DNA of 64,000 nt from an uncultured Paraprevotella sp. (GCA_944321345.1 CALUKY010000003.1:62001-126000); one strand, 5' to 3'; shown: positions 36,623 through 46,923, counted from the first letter of the stretch. A program made the numbers and translations. The notes: a model not told the origin generated them from the letters alone.

Positions 36623-37477
36623 ATGGCATACTTTTATTATAAAATTAACCAGTGTTTCTCTATTTCAGATAATATCAAGAGTGATCAGTCGGGAAACTGG
36701 AACAAACTCCAAAGAATGACATCTGTGAAAGATATGTATTGCGTGCATATTTTGTCTGGTTCATGTCGTTTGGATGTTAATGGGCATGAGGTCGAGCTGA
36801 AAGAAAGAGATTTTATTGTTTTTATGCAGGGCTGTTTTATACGCCATATTCATTATGCTGATGATGTCGAATTTTATTGTCTGGCAGTAGAAGCAGTCAA
36901 ATGACGTGCTCTTTTTGAAGAAGTTGGTTTTAATCTGGCAACTCGGGAAAGAATTAATAAGTTTTACAAAATTGAATGTTCTGAGGAACATCACTTTTTG
37001 CAGCTAAACCATTATCGTTCCTTGAAAAAACGTATCCTTTCCGGAAATATCTTTGACTATTCTTTGGCTCTTCGTTTTATTGAGGCCATGTTATTGCAGG
37101 ATATAGAACTGTATCGTTTGGAGTATCCCCATATTTTACAGCCACCCAGCCGTAAAGAGCAGGTGTTTTATGAATTTATGAAACTTGTAGAAATCCATTT
37201 TCTGAGAGAACGTAAATTGGTCTTTTATGCAAAGGCTTTGGGTTTGACTCCTAAATATCTTTCTGCTGTCATTAAGGAGGTGAGCGGATGCCATTTTACT
37301 TATTGGATAGATGAGCCTTTAATTACAGAATCCAAAAAGATTTTACATTATACAGATAAAAGTGTGAAAGAGATCAGTTCGGAACTGGGATTTTTGGATC
37401 AAAGTAAATTCGGTCGTTTCTTTAAGAATATAACCGGCATGTCTCCGAACATGTTTCGAATGAATGAAGAAAATTGA
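36623..37477 (+). pseudogene. AraC family regulator interrupted by an in-frame TGA
   Basis: One frame runs through 285 codons with a single TGA at 36902-36904 after the sequence AVEAVK. The first part (93 residues) is the cupin-like sensor. The second part continues in the same frame and holds the AraC HTH (LVFYAKALGLTPKYLSAVIK and VKEISSELGFLDQSKFGRFF). The predicted promoter and terminator are intact, so the break is probably recent. A restart at TTG 36998 could make a free DNA-binding domain. A sequencing error or readthrough cannot be excluded. Confidence 0.8.
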
Positions 37478-37506
37478 CGGATTCCTGAAAGGATACGATA
37501 GAATAG

Positions 37507-37551
37507 AAAATGAGCCATGTTTTCTCTGTCTGGAGAAATATGGCTCATTTT
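37507..37551. terminator. Bidirectional terminator between broken araC and alaS
   Basis: Perfect 12-bp arms at 37507-37518 and 37540-37551, extended inward by TTTCTC/GAGAAA; A and T flanks serve both strands. Confidence 0.88.
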
Positions 37552-37564
37552 TCTGTTTTTATGT

Positions 37565-40177
37565 TTAGCAGGATAATTCAATCAATTTATCCACAGCCGC
37601 ACTCAATCCGTCTGAGTTTTTACCTCCAGCTGTTGCAAAATGAGGTTGGCCTCCACCACCACCTTGAATCAGTTTGGCAGCTTCGCGGATAGCCTTACCT
37701 ACATGAACTCCCTGTTCTTTTACCAAAGAGTCGGAGGCAGCTGCGGTCAGCATCGGTTTGTCATCAAAGATGCTTCCGATAACGACAAGCGCATTTTCCT
37801 GCTCGGCACGCAACTGGAAGGCGATATCCTTGATGGCATCTGCCGGCAATGGCAATACACCCTTGAAGATATGAATGCCGTTGGCTATAGTTGCATTCTG
37901 AATCAGTTGCTGCTTGGCCTGTGCGGCTTTTTCGCGTACCATATCTTCCATCTGCTTCTTCAAGGCGCTGTTTTCATCGATAGCCTTGATTACGGCAGCC
38001 TTCACATCAGGAGCGTTGTTGAACATGGCCTTCAGCTCGCTAAGAGTATCTTCGATGGTATAGAGCATATTCTCTACTTTCTCTCCGGTGATGGCTTCAA
38101 TGCGTCGTACGCCTGCTGCAACAGAACTTTCGCTCATGATCTTCACCATACCGATCTTACCTGTAGCACTTACATGGCATCCACCGCAGAATTCCACACT
38201 GTCGGCAAACTGAACAACGCGTACTTTATCACCATATTTCTCACCGAACAAGGCAATAGCTCCCAGCTCCTTAGCCTCTTCGATCGGCATGTCGCGGTGA
38301 TCCTGCAACGGGATGTTGGCACGGATCTTGGCATTTACCTTTCTTTCTACTTCGCGCAGCTCCTCATCGGTAACCTTCTGGAAGTGTGAGAAGTCAAAGC
38401 GCAGATATTCCGGAGTAACCAAAGAACCCTTTTGCTCAACATGAGTACCCAGCACTTCACGCAGAGCCTGATCGAGCAAGTGGGTTGCAGTGTGGTTGGC
38501 AGCGCTGGCATTGCGCAGGTCAACATCAACACAAGCCATGAACGGAGCTTCCGGATGCTGAGGCAACTGCTTGCACAAGTGGATCGGCAAGTTGTTCTCG
38601 CGCTTGGTATCGATGATTTCAATAGTCTCGAATTCAGAGCAAAGCACACCGCGGTCGCCAACCTGTCCACCCATTTCGGCGTAGAATGGAGTCTTGTCGA
38701 GTACGATCTGGAACAGAGTCTGCTTCTTCTGAGTTACCTGACGGTATTTCAGGATCTGACATTCGTATTCGGTGTAATCCCAGCCTACAAATTCGGTTTC
38801 GCCTTCTTTCAGAACTACCCAGTCACCGGTTTCTACAGAAGCCGCGTTGCGGGCACGTTCTTTCTGCTTCTGCATTTCTGCGTTGAAAGCTTCTTCGTCT
38901 ACGCTCATACCGTTCTCACGGCAGATCAGTTCGGTAAGGTCAAGCGGGAATCCGTATGTGTCGAACAAGGTGAATGCCTGTACACCGTTGATGGTGCTGC
39001 TTCCGGCAGCCTTGGTTTCTTCCATGACGCGGTCCAACAGACGGATACCGGTTTCCAGAGTGCGGAGGAAAGAATCCTCTTCTTCCTTGATCACCTTGGA
39101 GATCAGAACTTTCTGAGCTTCCAATTCCGGATAGGTGCCTCCCATTTCCTGGATCAGTACCGGGAGCAGTTTATACATGAAGGCTTCCTTCTGTCCGAGG
39201 AAGGTATATGCATAGCGCACAGCGCGGCGCAGAATACGGCGGATGACATAACCGGCCTTGGCATTACCCGGCAACTGACCGTCGGCAATAGAGAAGGCGA
39301 TGGTACGCAGGTGGTCGGCAACAACACGCATGGCAACATCTTTCTTCGAATCTTCGCCATACTTGCAGCCAGACAGATCACCGATTACTTTAATGATCGG
39401 CTGGAACACGTCGGTGTCGTAGTTTGAACGCTTGCCCTGCATTACGGCGCAAAGACGCTCAAATCCCATACCGGTATCGATTACCTTGGCTGGCAGTGGC
39501 TCGAGTGACTGGTCGGCCTTGCGGTTGTACTGCATGAATACCAGGTTCCAGATCTCGATAACCAGCGGGTTATCTTTGTTTACGAGTTCTCTTCCCGGAA
39601 CTTTTGCCTTTTCTTCTTCCGGACGCAGGTCGATGTGTATCTCAGAGCAAGGACCGCAAGGACCTGTTGCTCCCATTTCCCAGAAGTTGTCGTGCTTGTT
39701 TCCGTTCAGAATATGATCTTCCGGCAGGAACTGTGCCCAGATGGCTGCCGCCTCATTATCTCTTTCCAATCCTTCTTCCTTGGCACCTTCAAATATGGTG
39801 GCATAAAGATTGGTCTTGTCAATTTTCAGAACATCAACCAGGTATTCCCAAGCCCATTCGATCGCTTCTTTCTTGAAGTAATCGCCGAAGCTCCAGTTAC
39901 CCAGCATCTCGAACATGGTGTGGTGGTAAGTGTCGTGTCCTACTTCCTCCAGGTCGTTGTGCTTTCCGCTCACGCGCAAGCACTTCTGTGAGTCTGTGCA
40001 TCGCTTGCTTACTGCCGGGCGGTTACCCAAAATGATATCTTTAAACTGGTTCATACCAGCGTTGGTAAACATCAGTGTCGGGTCGTCCTTAATGACCATC
40101 GGTGCTGATGGGACAATGAGATGTCCTTTTGACTCGAAGAACTTTTTGAACGAGTCACGAATTTCATTTGCAGTCAT
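37565..40177 (-). CDS. alaS: Alanyl-tRNA synthetase
   Basis: 870 residues. Class II aminoacylation core at the N-terminus ([37 protein letters not shown]), anticodon-independent tRNA-binding region, and the editing domain with HTATHLL and the zinc motif CGGCHV. The C-Ala region ends [15 protein letters not shown]. Full length for the family. Monocistronic, with a promoter that interlocks with that of merR. Confidence 0.97.
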   Translation of the reverse strand: MTANEIRDSFKKFFESKGHLIVPSAPMVIKDDPTLMFTNAGMNQFKDIILGNRPAVSKRCTDSQKCLRVSGKHNDLEEVGHDTYHHTMFEMLGNWSFGDYFKKEAIEWAWEYLVDVLKIDKTNLYATIFEGAKEEGLERDNEAAAIWAQFLPEDHILNGNKHDNFWEMGATGPCGPCSEIHIDLRPEEEKAKVPGRELVNKDNPLVIEIWNLVFMQYNRKADQSLEPLPAKVIDTGMGFERLCAVMQGKRSNYDTDVFQPIIKVIGDLSGCKYGEDSKKDVAMRVVADHLRTIAFSIADGQLPGNAKAGYVIRRILRRAVRYAYTFLGQKEAFMYKLLPVLIQEMGGTYPELEAQKVLISKVIKEEEDSFLRTLETGIRLLDRVMEETKAAGSSTINGVQAFTLFDTYGFPLDLTELICRENGMSVDEEAFNAEMQKQKERARNAASVETGDWVVLKEGETEFVGWDYTEYECQILKYRQVTQKKQTLFQIVLDKTPFYAEMGGQVGDRGVLCSEFETIEIIDTKRENNLPIHLCKQLPQHPEAPFMACVDVDLRNASAANHTATHLLDQALREVLGTHVEQKGSLVTPEYLRFDFSHFQKVTDEELREVERKVNAKIRANIPLQDHRDMPIEEAKELGAIALFGEKYGDKVRVVQFADSVEFCGGCHVSATGKIGMVKIMSESSVAAGVRRIEAITGEKVENMLYTIEDTLSELKAMFNNAPDVKAAVIKAIDENSALKKQMEDMVREKAAQAKQQLIQNATIANGIHIFKGVLPLPADAIKDIAFQLRAEQENALVVIGSIFDDKPMLTAAASDSLVKEQGVHVGKAIREAAKLIQGGGGGQPHFATAGGKNSDGLSAAVDKLIELSC

Positions 40178-40217
40178 CTTATTTTTGTCTTAAAGTGTTT
40201 ATATTCTTATACATTCT

Positions 40218-40249
40218 GTTGCAAAGATAGCTTGTTTTGCTTATTTTTG
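40218..40249 (+). promoter_or_regulatory. Promoter of merR-family gene
   Basis: GTTG (40218-40221), 20 bases, then TATTTTTG (40242-40249). Confidence 0.6.
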
Positions 40250-40253
40250 CAAG
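40222..40253 (-). promoter_or_regulatory. Promoter of alaS
   Basis: On the minus strand CTTG (40253-40250), 20 bases, then TATCTTTG (40229-40222). It lies face to face with the merR promoter over the same 36 bases. Confidence 0.65.
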
Positions 40254-40292
40254 GAAAAGAAATGAAAACGACAGATAGGAGCGAGGATAATT

Positions 40293-40640
40293 ATGGCATT
40301 GAATCCCAATAAAAAACTAAAGCTTTACTATTCGATTGGCGAAGTGGCGGAAATGTTTGATGTTTCTGAAACCTTGCTTCGTTATTGGGAGAAAGAATTT
40401 CCGACAATAGCTCCCAAAAAAGCAGGCAGAAATATCCGGCAATATACAGAAGAGGACATTGAGGCTGTACGTCTGGTACATAATCTGGTAAAAGTGCGTG
40501 GACTGAAAATTGCTGCGGCACGTGAAATCCTGAAAAAAAACAAGGTGGGAACCCAGAATGTTGCCGAGGTGATTGACCGTTTGCAATCGCTTCGTGATGA
40601 GTTGGTTGCCATTCGCAAGGAGTTGGATTCTTTGGTCTGA
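40293..40640 (+). CDS. MerR family transcriptional regulator
   Basis: 115 residues. An N-terminal MerR winged helix spans about residues 10-80 (YSIGEVAEMFDVSETLLRYW, AGRNIRQYTEEDIEAV), followed by a short dimerisation helix. No effector domain or cysteine site is present, so the ligand is unknown. It is the small MerR type common next to alaS or gliding-type genes in this phylum. Divergent from alaS. Confidence 0.92.
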   Translation: MALNPNKKLKLYYSIGEVAEMFDVSETLLRYWEKEFPTIAPKKAGRNIRQYTEEDIEAVRLVHNLVKVRGLKIAAAREILKKNKVGTQNVAEVIDRLQSLRDELVAIRKELDSLV

Positions 40641-40667
40641 AAAATCTTGATATGGTTTTTTGAACAA

Positions 40668-40714
40668 AAAAAGGACTCGGTCATTCCTGAAAAAAGAATG
40701 ATAGAGTCCTTTTT
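40668..40714. terminator. Bidirectional terminator between merR and relA/spoT
   Basis: Perfect 11-bp arms AAAAAGGACTC at 40668-40678 and complement at 40704-40714, with TCATTC/GAATGA pairing inside. Confidence 0.9.
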
Positions 40715-40734
40715 ATATTGTAGCTAAAAACTGC

Positions 40735-43005
40735 TTAACTGATTCGGTTGACCTCTTCGATTGCTTCAATACCCTTAAGGGTTTTGCAGATCATTTTAAG
40801 GTCTTCCACATCATGCACCCCAAATATTAATTCTCCGTCAAAAATGCCATCTTTGCAGGTCATGTTGATATGCGTGATGTTCAGGTGCAGCTGCTCGGAC
40901 AGCAGTTGGGTCACTTTGGTCAGAATGCCTACATGATCAATACCACGAATGTGTATGGTTACCGGGAAAAACATGGTTTTGTGTGTATCCCATTTGGCCG
41001 CGAGAATGTGATTGCCATCGCTGGTTTTTAATTTGGCGGCTACCGGACACTGTCTTTTATGGATTACGATATTATTGTTTTCATCCAGATATCCCAATAC
41101 ATCATCTCCCGGTATCGGGTGGCAGCAGTCGGCAAGAATGAAACGTTTGATATTCTCCTCGTTCAGGATAACCGGCTTTTTCTTGTCGATTTTCTGTTCG
41201 ATCGGTTCGTTGCCTTTCTTTCCGTTTTCTTGCTGTGTACTGTTTCCTTCGTGATTGTTGGTGAAGTTCAGGAAAGGAATGTATTTGGTCCAGCTTCGGG
41301 TTCCGCTGATTTTTGTGCGCAGAACATTGATGTCATCGTCGCCTAAAATGACTTTTCCGGTACCGATCGCGATATATAACTCCTCGCGCAGTTTGATGTT
41401 ATGTAAGTCACAGAGTTTGTCTACATTCATGCTGTTGGCTTCCATGTCGTGTTCGGCCAGGAATTTGTTAAGCATTTCTTCCCCCTGCTTCTGGTTTTCG
41501 CGGTCCTCACGACGTAATATAGCCTGGATTTTTCCTTTTGCTTTTGCTGTTGTAGCGAAGTTAATCCATTCTTTTTGTACATGTTGCAATTTAGAGGTCA
41601 GGATTTCTACCTGATCTCCACTCTTTAGCTTGTAGCTGATCGGCACCAGTTTATGATTTACTTTCGCTCCGATACAATGGCTGCCTAAGAAAGTATGGAT
41701 GCTGAATGCGAAGTCCAGGGCAGTACAGTCTGCCGGCATGGTCTTGAACTCTCCTTTCGGAGTCACGACAAATATTTCCGAAGCATACAGATTCAGTTTG
41801 ATGGCGTCCAGGAAATCCAAGGCATTCGGTTGCGGATCATCCAGAATTTCCTGAATGGTTTTCAGCCATTTTTCCAATTCGTTTTCGCTATCAGCAGTTG
41901 TTTTACTTCCTTCCTTGTATTTCCAGTGTGCGGCAAAGCCCTGCTCGGCCATTTCATCCATACGGGTAGAGCGTATCTGAACCTCTATCCACTGGCCGGA
42001 ATTACTCATTAAGGTAACATGCAATGCCTGATAGCCGTTTGCCTTCGGATGATTCAGCCAGTCTCTCAAACGTTCCGGGTGCGGACGGTATATCTTGCTG
42101 GCATATACATAGATCTGGAAGCATTCATTGACTTCGTCTTCCAAAGATTTGGGCTCGAATATGATGCGTACAGCCAGAATGTCATAAATCTCCTCAAACG
42201 TGATATGCTTGTTCTGCATCTTGCACCAGATGGAGTAAGGAGTCTTGATGCGTGCCTTGATCTCATATTTGATTCCCATACGATCCAGTTCTTTCCGGAT
42301 CGGACGGGTAAATTCTTCGAATACGGTATCCCGGTGTGCCTGAGTCTGTGCCAGTTTCTCTTTGATGGCGGCATACTCTTCGGGATGTTCATATTTGAAG
42401 CTCAGATCTTCAAGTTCTTCTTTTATCTTGTTTAATCCCAAACGGTTTGCCAGTGGTGCATAGATGTAGAGGGTTTCTCCGGCAATTTTATATTGCTTGT
42501 TCGGAAGCTGCGATCCTAAGGTGCGCATATTGTGCAGGCGGTCAGAAATCTTGATCAGGATAACCCGGATATCATCACTCATCGTGAGCAACAGTTTCTT
42601 GAATGATTCAGCCTGTGCCGAAGCCTGGTTTCCGAAAATACCGCCGGAAATCTTCGTCAGTCCGTCTACAATCATGGCGATTTTCGGACCGAAGATATTT
42701 GATATATCCTCTACGGTATAGTCTGTGTCTTCCACGACATCGTGCAGAAGAGCGGCGCAGATGGAAGTAGATCCCAGACCGATTTCTTCGCAGGCGATTT
42801 GGGCTACAGCTATCGGGTGCATGATATACGGCTCTCCCGAAAGACGACGTACTCCCTTATGGGCCTGTTTGGCAAAATTAAAAGCCTTGGTGATGATTTC
42901 TACTTTCTTTCTGTGGCGGGATGCCAGATAAGTGTCTACCAAATGCTGGAATGCATCCTGAATCAGTTTCTCATCCTCTATTTCTTTGTTTTTGCTTTCT
43001 TCCAT
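40735..43005 (-). CDS. Bifunctional (p)ppGpp synthetase/hydrolase (RelA/SpoT)
   Basis: 756 residues. The HD hydrolase domain is intact (YIMHPIAVA, LLHDVVEDTDYT), followed by the synthetase domain (about residues 230-350), TGS (LDFAFSIHTFLGSHC) and a C-terminal ACT domain. The start is the ATG at 43005-43003, seven bases below an unusually strong Shine-Dalgarno AAAGGAGG (43018-43011). The TTG seven codons upstream is therefore unlikely. Last gene of the parAB operon. Confidence 0.95.
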   Translation of the reverse strand: MEESKNKEIEDEKLIQDAFQHLVDTYLASRHRKKVEIITKAFNFAKQAHKGVRRLSGEPYIMHPIAVAQIACEEIGLGSTSICAALLHDVVEDTDYTVEDISNIFGPKIAMIVDGLTKISGGIFGNQASAQAESFKKLLLTMSDDIRVILIKISDRLHNMRTLGSQLPNKQYKIAGETLYIYAPLANRLGLNKIKEELEDLSFKYEHPEEYAAIKEKLAQTQAHRDTVFEEFTRPIRKELDRMGIKYEIKARIKTPYSIWCKMQNKHITFEEIYDILAVRIIFEPKSLEDEVNECFQIYVYASKIYRPHPERLRDWLNHPKANGYQALHVTLMSNSGQWIEVQIRSTRMDEMAEQGFAAHWKYKEGSKTTADSENELEKWLKTIQEILDDPQPNALDFLDAIKLNLYASEIFVVTPKGEFKTMPADCTALDFAFSIHTFLGSHCIGAKVNHKLVPISYKLKSGDQVEILTSKLQHVQKEWINFATTAKAKGKIQAILRREDRENQKQGEEMLNKFLAEHDMEANSMNVDKLCDLHNIKLREELYIAIGTGKVILGDDDINVLRTKISGTRSWTKYIPFLNFTNNHEGNSTQQENGKKGNEPIEQKIDKKKPVILNEENIKRFILADCCHPIPGDDVLGYLDENNNIVIHKRQCPVAAKLKTSDGNHILAAKWDTHKTMFFPVTIHIRGIDHVGILTKVTQLLSEQLHLNITHINMTCKDGIFDGELIFGVHDVEDLKMICKTLKGIEAIEEVNRIS

Positions 43006-43010
43006 CTTGA

Positions 43011-43018
43011 CCTCCTTT
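43011..43018 (-). promoter_or_regulatory. Strong Shine-Dalgarno of relA/spoT
   Basis: AAAGGAGG, 5-7 bases before the ATG at 43005. Such complete sites are rare in this window and decide the start. Confidence 0.8.
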
Positions 43019-43027
43019 GTTTTCAAG

Positions 43028-44326
43028 TTATCTTACTCGAATTTTCTTTCCGGCACGTATATTATTTCCCTTAATGCCGTTCAGTTGGCGTAACTTGCGC
43101 ACTGTTGTGTGATTTCTTTCCGCAATTTCAGAAAGAGTATCTCCCTGCCGTATCGTTACATACTTGGCTTTGGTTCTGGAAGATTTCTTACTGCTTCGAG
43201 AATAGTTACTTTGTGGTTTTGTTGAAGCTGTCTTTTTAACTTCAACTTCTTTGCGGTTGGTAAACAACTCATCCGATTTGAAGTGGTAGATTGAGTCGCC
43301 TGCGCTGATAAAAGCGCTGACACTGTGCGTCGGGAGGCGCAAAATCTGTTCTTCATGGTCATTTCCGGGAATGAGTCCCGTGCGGTATTGTGGGTTAAGT
43401 GCCTTGACTTCTTCCATGGATACGTTACACATAGCTACAATCTGTTCAAAGTGCAGTTGTTTGCTGATCTGTAATGTATCAGTGCTTACAGGTAATTTGC
43501 TGTTAACCGGGCATATGTTATGCTCGCAATAATAATTCATTACATAATTGGCTGCAATGAATGCTGGTACATATCCGCGTGTTTCCTGAGGCAGATATGG
43601 ATATATTTTCCAATAATCTTTAGAATCTCCGGCCCGTTTGATGGCTTTGTTTACATTGCCCGGACCGCAGTTATAGGCGGCAATGGCCAGTGGCCAGTCG
43701 TTGTAGATGCGATACAGGTCACGCAGATAGCGTGCTGCGGCGTATGACGATTTGATCGGATCACGCCGTTCGTCAATAAGACTGTTGACTTCCAGACCAT
43801 ATTTTTTGCCGGTAGTGAGCATAAACTGCCACAATCCTACGGCTCCAGCCTTGGATACAGCCTGCGGATTCAAAGCCGATTCGATAACCGGCAGATATTT
43901 TAGCTCAAGAGGCAACTGATAGCTTTCCAGAGCTTCTTCAAAAATAGGAGTATAGAAATTAGATGCTCCGAGCATATAAGATACTGACCGGCGCAGCTTG
44001 GTGCAATAGTGGTCAATGAATTTACGAACCACTTCATTATAAGGCATTTCTATGATATTCGGCAAGCGGCTGAGCCGATTGATATAAGTTTCCTTGCTGT
44101 ATTCCGGATTCTCATTGCCAGACTCACAGTCTTCGTTCGGGGAGAGGTAGTTCTTGACATTCCATTCATGAAGCAGGCTGTCAATTTCGGATGTCATACC
44201 TTCCGGCAAATCGATGACCTCGTCTTGATTTGTTTCGTCATCGTGTACCGTGATATTGTTCTGTCCGTACATGGAAGCGGTAGCGAAACATAAGGTGAGG
44301 CATAAAATTCCTATTCTTTTCTTCAT
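43028..44326 (-). CDS. Membrane-bound lytic transglycosylase D-like, with LysM
   Basis: 432 residues with a signal peptide (MKKRIGILCLTLCFATASMYG). The SLT catalytic region has the glutamate in ESALNPQAVSKAGAVGLWQF and the AAYNCGPGNV motif. A LysM peptidoglycan-binding domain closes the protein (TIRQGDTLSEIAERNHTTVR). It cleaves peptidoglycan glycan strands in the periplasm. It lies 8 bases after DUF5683 and 22 before relA/spoT in the parAB operon. Confidence 0.94.
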   Translation of the reverse strand: MKKRIGILCLTLCFATASMYGQNNITVHDDETNQDEVIDLPEGMTSEIDSLLHEWNVKNYLSPNEDCESGNENPEYSKETYINRLSRLPNIIEMPYNEVVRKFIDHYCTKLRRSVSYMLGASNFYTPIFEEALESYQLPLELKYLPVIESALNPQAVSKAGAVGLWQFMLTTGKKYGLEVNSLIDERRDPIKSSYAAARYLRDLYRIYNDWPLAIAAYNCGPGNVNKAIKRAGDSKDYWKIYPYLPQETRGYVPAFIAANYVMNYYCEHNICPVNSKLPVSTDTLQISKQLHFEQIVAMCNVSMEEVKALNPQYRTGLIPGNDHEEQILRLPTHSVSAFISAGDSIYHFKSDELFTNRKEVEVKKTASTKPQSNYSRSSKKSSRTKAKYVTIRQGDTLSEIAERNHTTVRKLRQLNGIKGNNIRAGKKIRVR

Positions 44327-44334
44327 ATTTTAAA

Positions 44335-45135
44335 TTAAAAGTTTAAGCGGCATTGGATGCCCATACCTGTTGTAGGGCTTTTCCATGCATTTCCGTTATT
44401 CATGATTGTGGGTTCAATTTTGAGTCCCAGATCTTTAGAGATGTCGAAGGATGAAAGCTCTGCATCGACATAAGCATCGACCACCGAAAGCAGGTATACT
44501 CCTACCATACAGAAAATGCTCAGGTCGCGGTATTTTCGGTAGAAGTTTTTCTTGTTCTTGAAAATATCCTTAAAGCGTTCTTCTTTTCCGGTGATATCAT
44601 AGTTGATGGGCAACATATCCAAATAGCTGTCCGTATTCGGATCATTATCCATTATGTCCAGATAAGCCTGTGAGTAGTCTCTGTACATTTGTCCGTTCCA
44701 GCTCAAGGCATAAACACACCCCAAAAATCCTCCGTACACGATTGGTATTTTCCAGTATTTGCGGTTATATACCTGTCCGGCACCGGGGATGATGAGTGAC
44801 AGCCATAATGCCCGGGTTGGATTGGGCATGAATTTGGGAATGGGCTGTTTGGTGGCAAGTTCGTCTTTTTTCTTTGCCAGCATGCTTGTATCGGTAACTT
44901 CTTCCAGTTGTTTCAGATTTTCCCGGTTGGCCTGTTCTATTGAATCGGCAATAAGCGAGTCCGCTATGATACTGGGTGTGCCAAGGGAGTCATGTCGTAA
45001 TGAATCTCCTGGTGTTATCCGTGCGGTGTGGGTTGAGTCCGTGCTCTGTGCTGCAAGCGAAGAAATCCCATTGAACCCATAAAAAAGGTACAACAGGATA
45101 AAGACTAGTTTATATGCTATGTTTTTAGTTTTCAA
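44335..45135 (-). CDS. DUF5683 family envelope protein
   Basis: 266 residues with signal peptide (LVFILLYLFYGFNGISSLAAQ). The family core PNPTRALWLSLIIPGAGQVYNRKYWKIP includes hydrophobic segments typical of the DUF5683 family; only short parts are quoted here. The start codon is TTG at 45135-45133, overlapping the parB TGA (GTTGA). No ATG before the signal sequence exists. Position between parB and the transglycosylase suggests a cell-wall or division role, unproven. Confidence 0.85.
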   Translation of the reverse strand: MKTKNIAYKLVFILLYLFYGFNGISSLAAQSTDSTHTARITPGDSLRHDSLGTPSIIADSLIADSIEQANRENLKQLEEVTDTSMLAKKKDELATKQPIPKFMPNPTRALWLSLIIPGAGQVYNRKYWKIPIVYGGFLGCVYALSWNGQMYRDYSQAYLDIMDNDPNTDSYLDMLPINYDITGKEERFKDIFKNKKNFYRKYRDLSIFCMVGVYLLSVVDAYVDAELSSFDISKDLGLKIEPTIMNNGNAWKSPTTGMGIQCRLNF

Positions 45136-46022
45136 CTTTTCAAACGGTCAAACAGTTCTATAATGCGTTCTAGTTCCTCTTCATTGGAAAAGGGTATGCT
45201 GATTTTGCCTTTTCCTTTTTCCGAACACGTGAGTTGTACTTTGGTCTGGAAAAACTGGCTCAGGCTGTCTTTCAGCATATGGAACCCTTCGGGCAGAGTC
45301 GCCGATTTTTGTTTCGGTAAGTTTTTGGGAGCAGTCTCTGACGAATACTGCAGATCGCGAACCATTTCCTCAACTTTTCTTACCGACAGATGCTCTGCTT
45401 CGATCTGTTTGAATATTCGGATCTGATCAGCTGTATTTTCCAAAGCCAACAAAGCTCTGGCATGCCCCATATCTATCGTTTTGTTTTGGAGTGCCATTTG
45501 AATCGGGGCAGGTAGCTTGAGCAGTCGCAGATAATTGGTAACAGTACTCCGGTTTTTTCCGATACGTTCGCTTAACCGTTCCTGGGTCAGTCCGTAAGTG
45601 TCCAGCAGATGTTGATAAGCCAGAGCTACTTCTACGGCATTCAAGTCCTCTCGTTGAATGTTTTCAATCAGAGCCATTTCCATCATGTTTTCGTCATCGG
45701 CGGTGCGGATGTAAGCCGGGATGGTTGTTCTTCCGGCCATAGCCGATGCCTTGCAACGACGTTCTCCGGCAATGATTTCATAACTGTCATCTCCGGTTTG
45801 TCTGACCGTAATGGGCTGTATGACTCCTATTTCTGCTATTGAATCGGCCAGTTCCCTCAGGCTGTCTTCGTTGAACTCCTTTCTGGGCTGGTTGGGATTG
45901 GCTTTTATTTTATCCAGCTCTATTTCATTGATGGACGATGATCCGTCGGTCTGCACCTCTCTGGTAGAGATCAGGGCATCGAGTCCGCGTCCCAGTGCCG
46001 GATATTTTTTATGTACTGCCAT
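45132..46022 (-). CDS. parB: Chromosome partitioning protein ParB (Spo0J)
   Basis: 296 residues. The ParB/Sulfiredoxin domain holds the CTPase motif GERRCKAS (about residues 85-92) and the N-terminal box IKANPNQPRKEFNEDSLREL. Helix-turn-helix for parS binding follows (LSERIGKNRSTVTNYLRLL), and a C-terminal dimer domain ends the protein. It works with ParA, 15 bases upstream. No parS 16-mer was recognised in the window. Confidence 0.95.
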   Translation of the reverse strand: MAVHKKYPALGRGLDALISTREVQTDGSSSINEIELDKIKANPNQPRKEFNEDSLRELADSIAEIGVIQPITVRQTGDDSYEIIAGERRCKASAMAGRTTIPAYIRTADDENMMEMALIENIQREDLNAVEVALAYQHLLDTYGLTQERLSERIGKNRSTVTNYLRLLKLPAPIQMALQNKTIDMGHARALLALENTADQIRIFKQIEAEHLSVRKVEEMVRDLQYSSETAPKNLPKQKSATLPEGFHMLKDSLSQFFQTKVQLTCSEKGKGKISIPFSNEEELERIIELFDRLKS

Positions 46023-46037
46023 GTGTCTTTTTCAGTT

Positions 46038-46799
46038 TTAGTTTTTTTCGATGATTTCTTTAGCGAGCGCCAGATGATTCTTGGCACCGGTAGACTCTGC
46101 GTCGTATAAAATGGCAGGTACTCCGTGGCTTGGTGCCTCGCTAAGTTTTACATTGCGCTGAATAACGGTTTTGAAAACCAGTTCCTGAAAATGGCGCTTC
46201 ACCTCGTCGTAGATTTGGTTGGCCAATCGCAGGCGGCTGTCGTACATGGTGAGCAGGAAGCCCTCAATTTCCAATGCCGGGTTCAGCTTTGACTTGATGA
46301 TCTTGATCGTGTTCAACAGTTTGCTGATACCCTCCAGCGCAAAGTATTCACATTGTACCGGGATGATCACTGAATCGGCGGCGGTCAGTGCGTTGACAGT
46401 AATGAGTCCCAGTGAAGGTGAACAGTCAATCAGTATATAGTCGTATTCCGACTTCAGGGGTTGTAGCAGGTGCATCAGCACCTTTTCCCGATTGTTCAGG
46501 TTGAGCATTTCGATTTCCGCGCCCACTAAATCAATGTGCGACGGAATGATATCCAGTCCGTCAATATCCGTAGTATAGATGGCTTCACGGACATCTGCCT
46601 GTTCTATGATGCATTCATAGATAGAGCAGTCAATTTCCGAAACATCTACTCCCAGACCAGATGAAGCGTTGGCCTGCGGATCGGCATCAACCAAAAGAAC
46701 TTTTTTTTCCAAAGTAGCCAAAGAAGCTGCTAAATTCATAGAGGTAGTGGTTTTGCCCACACCACCTTTCTGATTTGCTAAAGCGATAATCTTTCCCAT
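46038..46799 (-). CDS. parA: Chromosome partitioning ATPase ParA (Soj)
   Basis: 253 residues. Deviant Walker A KGGVGKTTTSMNL near the N-terminus, Walker A' LLVDADPQANASSGLG and Walker B YILIDCSPSLGL. Small chromosomal type without an N-terminal HTH. It oscillates on the nucleoid and moves ParB-parS. First gene of the operon; its upstream region has direct repeats at 46876-46908. Confidence 0.96.
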   Translation of the reverse strand: MGKIIALANQKGGVGKTTTSMNLAASLATLEKKVLLVDADPQANASSGLGVDVSEIDCSIYECIIEQADVREAIYTTDIDGLDIIPSHIDLVGAEIEMLNLNNREKVLMHLLQPLKSEYDYILIDCSPSLGLITVNALTAADSVIIPVQCEYFALEGISKLLNTIKIIKSKLNPALEIEGFLLTMYDSRLRLANQIYDEVKRHFQELVFKTVIQRNVKLSEAPSHGVPAILYDAESTGAKNHLALAKEIIEKN

Positions 46800-46875
46800 T
46801 TCTTAGTATCTTTGTTGGTACAAAGTAACGGATAATCTTATTCTTCTCCTAATAATCGTGGGTGAGTTTCTGAAA

Positions 46876-46908
46876 ATTGTTGATAACTCACAATTATTGT
46901 TGATAACT
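46876..46908. repeat. Two 13-bp direct repeats, 20-bp period, upstream of parA
   Basis: ATTGTTGATAACT occurs at 46876-46888 and 46896-46908. The complement contains TTATCAACA, one base from the DnaA box TTATCCACA. The setting is the AT-rich parA-surE gap. Confidence 0.8.
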
Positions 46909-46923
46909 TAAGCTACATGAATA

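Noticed and set aside
45132-46799. parS site near parAB
   Set aside because: No 16-mer close to TGTTTCACGTGAAACA was seen; ACACGTGAG inside parB is too short to count.
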